Of a stretch of 7,399 nt of DNA, positions 4,969 to 7,399 are shown piece after piece (the first letter of the stretch is position 1; every line of letters begins with the position of its first letter). The translations under genes and the position numbers were made by a program. The DNA comes from an uncultured Lachnospiraceae bacterium (GTDB lineage: Bacteria > Bacillota > Clostridia > Lachnospirales > Lachnospiraceae), in NCBI GenBank assembly GCA_937885345.1, contig CAKZZH010000028.1:1-7399 (forward strand), written 5' to 3'. Below the pieces are notes generated by a model. It ran no database searches. It saw nothing but the letters and a program-made list of their open reading frames with translations, and had not been told where the DNA came from.

Positions 4969-6432
4969 TCACCTCGCATCATACTGAAGGATGCTGAGAA
5001 GCTGCGTAAACACAGGCATATTGTCCTGCACAATGATCGCGATCGAATCCTTTGCTCTGCTAAGGCCGTGATAAAGTGTTACAATGGCAGACCTTGCACT
5101 TCCCGTGTCTTTGTTTTCCCGATACCTCAAAAAACCGTACTCATCATAATAATACTGCGCATCGATTTTCATCACGACGGAAGGATATTCCTTGCCGCTT
5201 CGGATGCTTTGAATATACTCATATCCCCTGTTCTTAAAGGTATCCAGAAGGATCCGCGCTTCCTCGTCATCTGCCGCATACACGAGTGACACCGACCCAA
5301 ATTCCCTGCGATTTGTCTTACTAGACAGGCATACGCTACACCTTATAAAATCCGACAATTCCTTGTTAAGACGGATTTTATTCGTAAGCTTATACCCCGT
5401 AAATCCGGGAATCGCCTCTATAAGCTCGGACCCGATCAGATGCCTTTCCTCTTTCGATATAAAATCTTCCCTGTCATACGAAATAATGACCGGCGCATTC
5501 CATCTGAGCGCCAGAGCAAGAATCCCGTCAAGCGCTTTCTTACTGAGAATATGCCCCTCATCGACAAGTATCGCACTGTATTTCAGCTCACCGTCCGTCT
5601 CATCGACATTCGGAAACGCCTCCGAGACCGTGTCCGTATAATAGAAATCAATTCTTTTAAGAAGTTTGTCGAGCTGCTCCAACTCCCTTGTGTGCGAGCC
5701 GAAGTGAAACAGGCATACTTTATCTTTGCCGGAAAGTTGCATCGCAAGATCGTACAAAAGCAACGTTTTACCGGTTCCGGGAAATCCCGTAAATCCGAAC
5801 ACCGCAGGCAATTTCTCCTGCGCCTTTATCCCGCGTAAAATATGTCTTTTGATATCTTTCTGCTGAAATGTGAGGAAATAATCCTGTCGCAGGAATCTAT
5901 CAGGATCCGTAAGGGGTGAGATAAGATATTCCTTCTCCTTAAACAGTTCTTCAATATCCCCGTCATAACAGTCTTTCTGATTGGCAAGAAGTTCGCACAG
6001 TTCCTCTATATGAGCCTGCACGATCCTGCCGCTTCCCGTTAAACGGTAAAGCCTGTCCTCACCGCTCACATAAGTGTAGAAATAACTTGTTTTACCGAGA
6101 ACGGAAATATAATACTTATTCTGAAGAAGCTGTTTCCTTATCGTCTGCTCGGAAACATTACCGCTCTTAAGTTCAATATTGATTATGCTGTCACCGATGC
6201 GTATCAGATCAAACTCCTTGCCAAGTTTGGGCATTATAAACGAATAATAAAATTCCAGGCCCGGTGCATCCGAATGCACTTTGCCCATAGCTTCACACAA
6301 ACTCTTAAGGCCCGCCACCTCCCAGGATTTGATCTTGAGATATCCCGTACGCCCTGACATCTGTCTCTCAAGCTTTGATAATATTTTATTGTCCGTAAGA
6401 CGCGTTAAAGCATAGATATTAACAGGTTTCAT
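4969..6432 (-). CDS. PD-(D/E)XK-like nuclease and superfamily 1 helicase/ATPase (DUF2075-like)
   Basis: This is a 487-residue predicted cytoplasmic DNA- or RNA-acting enzyme. The N-terminal region (55-110) has a restriction-nuclease-like core, E73-x-D75 then 'IINIELKSG' giving E87-x-K89, followed by Q101/Q104 and Y107; the pattern resembles NERD-type nucleases. The C-terminal part is a P-loop ATPase: Walker A 'GFPGTGKT' (216-223), Walker B/motif II 'ILVDEGH' (288-294), a motif III-like 'ISYDRED' (317-323), 'NKIRLNKELSDFIR' (351-364), and a motif VI-like 'LYHGLSRAKDSIAII' (453-467) with the likely arginine finger R459. The start at 6432 has GGAG 7 nt upstream; longer in-frame starts would translate the 26-bp repeats and have no such site. 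Nuclease-helicase fusions of this kind occur in DNA repair and phage defence; which applies here is unknown. It is coupled to truA. Confidence 0.8.
   Translation of the reverse strand: MKPVNIYALTRLTDNKILSKLERQMSGRTGYLKIKSWEVAGLKSLCEAMGKVHSDAPGLEFYYSFIMPKLGKEFDLIRIGDSIINIELKSGNVSEQTIRKQLLQNKYYISVLGKTSYFYTYVSGEDRLYRLTGSGRIVQAHIEELCELLANQKDCYDGDIEELFKEKEYLISPLTDPDRFLRQDYFLTFQQKDIKRHILRGIKAQEKLPAVFGFTGFPGTGKTLLLYDLAMQLSGKDKVCLFHFGSHTRELEQLDKLLKRIDFYYTDTVSEAFPNVDETDGELKYSAILVDEGHILSKKALDGILALALRWNAPVIISYDREDFISKEERHLIGSELIEAIPGFTGYKLTNKIRLNKELSDFIRCSVCLSSKTNRREFGSVSLVYAADDEEARILLDTFKNRGYEYIQSIRSGKEYPSVVMKIDAQYYYDEYGFLRYRENKDTGSARSAIVTLYHGLSRAKDSIAIIVQDNMPVFTQLLSILQYDAR
4970..4975 (-). promoter_or_regulatory. 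truA ribosome binding site inside the end of the helicase gene
   Basis: GAGGTG on the - strand contains the first two bases of the helicase stop codon (TGA at 4969-4971). GAGG leaves 5 nt to the ATG at 4966. The arrangement implies translational coupling and rules out the GTG within this site as a sensible start. Confidence 0.7.
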
Positions 6433-6439
6433 GGCACTT

Positions 6440-6443
6440 CTCC
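6440..6443 (-). promoter_or_regulatory. Ribosome binding site that decides the helicase start
   Basis: GGAG (in GGAGAAG) lies 7 nt before the ATG at 6430-6432. The open frame continues 33 codons further upstream, but those codons fall in the tandem repeats. Confidence 0.65.
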
Positions 6444-6455
6444 AAATCCGCACTC

Positions 6456-6542
6456 CGTCGTTTCCTCTACGAACCGCACATCGCCGTTTCCTCTGCGAAC
6501 CGCACATCGCCGTTTCCTCTGCGAACCGCACATCGCCGTTTC
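6456..6542. repeat. 26-bp tandem repeat, 3.3 copies, in the helicase leader
   Basis: Head-to-tail units lie at 6456-6481, 6482-6507 and 6508-6533, with the first 9 bases of a fourth at 6534-6542. Each unit begins CGYCGTTTCCTCT and ends CGAACCGCACAT on the + strand. Units 2 and 3 are identical; unit 1 differs at two positions. Because 26 is not a multiple of three, successive copies fall in different frames, which argues against coding use. The array is in the predicted 5' leader of the helicase-truA transcript. Confidence 0.92.
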
Positions 6543-6576
6543 GCTACAAGCTCGTCATCAAACGCTCACATATTAC

Positions 6577-6605
6577 AGTTTATCACAAAATGCCTCGGCT
6601 GTTAA
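6577..6605 (-). promoter_or_regulatory. Candidate sigma-A promoter for the helicase-truA operon
   Basis: On the - strand TTAACA (6600-6605, 5 of 6) and TAAACT (6577-6582, 4 of 6) are separated by 17 bp. Transcription would start near 6570, giving a leader of about 140 nt that includes the tandem repeat. The -35 lies within the tRNA-like fragment. Confidence 0.45.
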
Positions 6606-6607
6606 CC
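6594..6607 (+). repeat. Inverted 14-bp copy of the tRNA-Asn anticodon arm
   Basis: CTCGGCTGTTAACC here is identical to the anticodon-stem and loop sequence of the tRNA-Asn gene, which lies on the opposite strand at 6712-6725. With one-base indels the resemblance extends on both sides (GC before, GTTGTT after). It may be a remnant of an attachment site or of a duplicated tRNA. Confidence 0.5.
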
Positions 6608-6636
6608 TTCGTTGTTAATGCAATCTCTACTCATAA

Positions 6637-6678
6637 TTAATGAAAGCGACACACCTGAAGGTGTATCGCTTTCATTAA
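6637..6678 (-). terminator. Long hairpin terminating the tRNA-Asn transcript
   Basis: Arms 6637-6655 and 6660-6678 pair over 19 positions around the loop TGAA (TTCA in the - strand transcript). The single non-Watson-Crick pair (6650/6665) is a G-U wobble in the - strand transcript but a C-A mismatch in the + strand transcript, so the structure is selected for, or at least favours, the tRNA direction. It starts at the base after the tRNA 3' end. The tail TTTCATTAATTATG is U-rich at the stem end but not a classical T run. Confidence 0.65.
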
Positions 6679-6750
6679 CTCCCCGAGTAGGGCTCGAACC
6701 TACAACAACTCGGTTAACAGCCGAGTGCTCTACCATTGAGCTATCAGGGA
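6679..6750 (-). tRNA. tRNA-Asn, anticodon GTT
   Basis: This is a 72-nt cloverleaf. The acceptor stem TCCCTGA pairs with TCGGGGA (one G-U), with discriminator G. The D stem is GCTC/GAGC with a 7-nt loop, the anticodon stem CTCGG/CCGAG has loop CTGTTAA (anticodon at + strand 6716-6718), and the T stem GTAGG/CCTAC carries TTCGAGC. CCA is not encoded, so it must be added after transcription. It has its own promoter and terminator. Confidence 0.97.
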
Positions 6751-6770
6751 TTACCTTATAAACAAATACA

Positions 6771-6798
6771 ATTATAATGTTTTCTGATCAATTGTCAA
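6771..6798 (-). promoter_or_regulatory. Consensus sigma-A promoter for tRNA-Asn
   Basis: On the - strand perfect TTGACA (6793-6798) and perfect TATAAT (6771-6776) are separated by 16 bp. The predicted start near 6764 leaves a leader of about 13 nt before the mature tRNA. This is the strongest promoter in the window by match to consensus. Confidence 0.9.
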
Positions 6799-6836
6799 GA
6801 AGGCATTCCGCCTAGCAAGTCCTGTTTCTGCTCAAA

Positions 6837-7262
6837 CTACTGAGTAAGTCCTGTTCCGGCTTCAGCCGAATCAGAAGGCTGTGTGCCAAATCTGAGTGCG
6901 GGAAGTCTTACAGGGATTCCGAGAAGCATTGTCACATTTCTTACTTTTTCATTAACCGCGAGCATAACTACAGACATATATCTTCTCTTGATAAATTCTT
7001 CAAGATTATCAACATAGGTACTGGTTGTTACAGGCGTGATGGTTTCAATCTCAAACGAGATATTCTTAGTCTCATCTTCGACCGTGATCTTAGAGAGAAC
7101 ATGAGCCGCTACCGGATTGGTAGGGCTGGTCTGAACACCTACTGTATTCTTGATCGCAAGCTTAACCTGCTGGCCTGCCTGAATCTTGAATGTATTATCG
7201 TAACGCACGGATTTTACCTCAGTCGGCGCAATTGTAACCATTACATCATTAACATCTTTCAT
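6837..7262 (-). CDS. Small protein with SecB-like C-terminal signature, function uncertain
   Basis: This is a 141-residue cytoplasmic protein with no signal peptide or membrane segment. The ATG follows GGAGG (7270-7274) by 7 nt. Residues 14-80 alternate hydrophobic and polar positions as in a beta sheet (for example 'FKIQAGQQVKLAIKNTVGVQ' and 'ISFEIETITPV'). Residues 86-125 form a helix that ends in 'VNEKVRNVTMLLGIPVRLPALRF', resembling the end of SecB-type export chaperones, where a helix with a conserved Thr leads into a G(I/L)P-x-x-LPP-x-x-F stretch. SecB-like proteins outside Proteobacteria bind unfolded secretory, cell-wall or toxin proteins. The last 16 residues are Ser/Gly/Ala-rich and probably disordered. 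The SecB assignment is inference from pattern alone. The gene appears to be transcribed singly. Confidence 0.7.
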   Translation of the reverse strand: MKDVNDVMVTIAPTEVKSVRYDNTFKIQAGQQVKLAIKNTVGVQTSPTNPVAAHVLSKITVEDETKNISFEIETITPVTTSTYVDNLEEFIKRRYMSVVMLAVNEKVRNVTMLLGIPVRLPALRFGTQPSDSAEAGTGLTQ

Positions 7263-7297
7263 TTCAAAACCTCCGTTGGTTATTGCTTATGTGAGAG

Positions 7298-7327
7298 ATT
7301 ATAGCACAATTATCTGTTATGCGTCCA
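7298..7327 (-). promoter_or_regulatory. Extended -10 promoter for the SecB-like gene
   Basis: On the - strand TATAAT (7298-7303) is preceded by TGC, giving a full extended -10 (TGnTATAAT). A weak TGGACG (7322-7327, 4 of 6) lies 18 bp upstream as -35. The predicted start is near 7291, about 29 nt before the ATG. Confidence 0.75.
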
Positions 7328-7399
7328 TATTATTTGCTTGTTATTTAGGATAAACGCATCAATTTAAGGTTGACATTTACAAGTTTTTGTTGTATCGAC

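Noticed and set aside
6433..6531. 33-codon N-terminal extension of the nuclease-helicase
   Set aside because: It translates the out-of-phase 26-bp repeats into low-complexity Arg/Cys-rich peptide, while a proper ribosome site precedes the ATG at 6432.
6456..6542. CRISPR array
   Set aside because: The 26-bp units are contiguous, with no spacers between them.
6431..6640. + strand open frame across the tandem repeat
   Set aside because: It is produced by the repeat (Arg/Pro/His/Ser-rich peptide in shifting phases), has no ribosome site and runs into the tRNA-like fragment and promoter candidate.
6801..6813. Terminator for the SecB-like gene
   Set aside because: AGGC/GCCT is only a 4-bp stem with a TTCTT tail and sits against the tRNA -35 element. 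It is too weak to call, so some readthrough into the tRNA is possible.
7319..7359. ATGCGT / ACGCAT inverted repeat upstream of the SecB-like gene
   Set aside because: Arms are only 6 bp and 29 nt apart, so chance is likely, although the left arm does overlap the -35.
7370..7399. Divergent + strand promoter at the right edge
   Set aside because: A perfect TTGACA at 7370-7375 is followed 17 bp later by TATCGA, a poor -10, and the window ends before any gene can be seen.

Overview
The window looks like chromosomal DNA from an anaerobic, motile member of the Lachnospiraceae (Butyrivibrio, Pseudobutyrivibrio or Roseburia-like). This is inferred from moderate GC content, strong GGAGG-type ribosome binding sites, consensus sigma-A promoters, a gene resembling the Lachnospiraceae family DUF6033, a likely sigma-28 promoter and a thioredoxin reductase of the type lacking NADPH motifs. 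Assignment below family level is not possible from the sequence. Only the first gene is on the + strand; every other gene and the tRNA are on the - strand.

Layout from left to right: (1) 107-853 (+), a membrane-anchored extracytoplasmic protein with a SurA/PrsA-like N-terminal chaperone region and no isomerase domain, behind its own promoter. (2) 1015-1794 (-), a DUF6033-like coiled-coil protein of unknown function with a candidate sigma-28 promoter and a structured leader. (3) 4028 down to 1901 (-), a four-gene operon in transcription order: glutathione-peroxidase-family enzyme, thioredoxin-reductase-like flavoprotein, thioredoxin, and the organic-hydroperoxide sensor OhrR. (4) 6432 down to 4166 (-), a PD-(D/E)XK-like/superfamily 1 helicase protein translationally coupled to truA, preceded by a 26-bp tandem repeat. 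(5) tRNA-Asn(GTT) at 6679-6750 (-), with a near-perfect consensus promoter and a long terminator-like hairpin. (6) 6837-7262 (-), a small protein with a SecB-like C-terminal signature and an extended -10 promoter.

The main result is the operon at 1901-4147. It encodes a peroxidase, its thioredoxin, the flavoprotein that should reduce the thioredoxin, and a two-cysteine OhrR whose predicted operators lie on the operon's own core promoter. The flavoprotein keeps the FAD motif and the CATC redox pair but has lost both NADPH-binding signatures, as in the ferredoxin-dependent flavin thioredoxin reductases described in clostridia. The inference is a self-contained, peroxide-inducible, possibly ferredoxin-driven lipid or organic hydroperoxide reductase for an anaerobe, with Gpx in the place of the Ohr enzyme usually controlled by OhrR.

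Other points of interest are an in-frame minisatellite that lengthens TruA, a 14-bp inverted copy of the tRNA-Asn anticodon arm 104 bp from the tRNA, and a sigma-28-type promoter built into the hairpin at the 3' end of ohrR. No intergenic gap exceeds 300 bases; the longest, 6433-6678, holds the tandem repeat, a promoter candidate, the tRNA fragment and the tRNA terminator.
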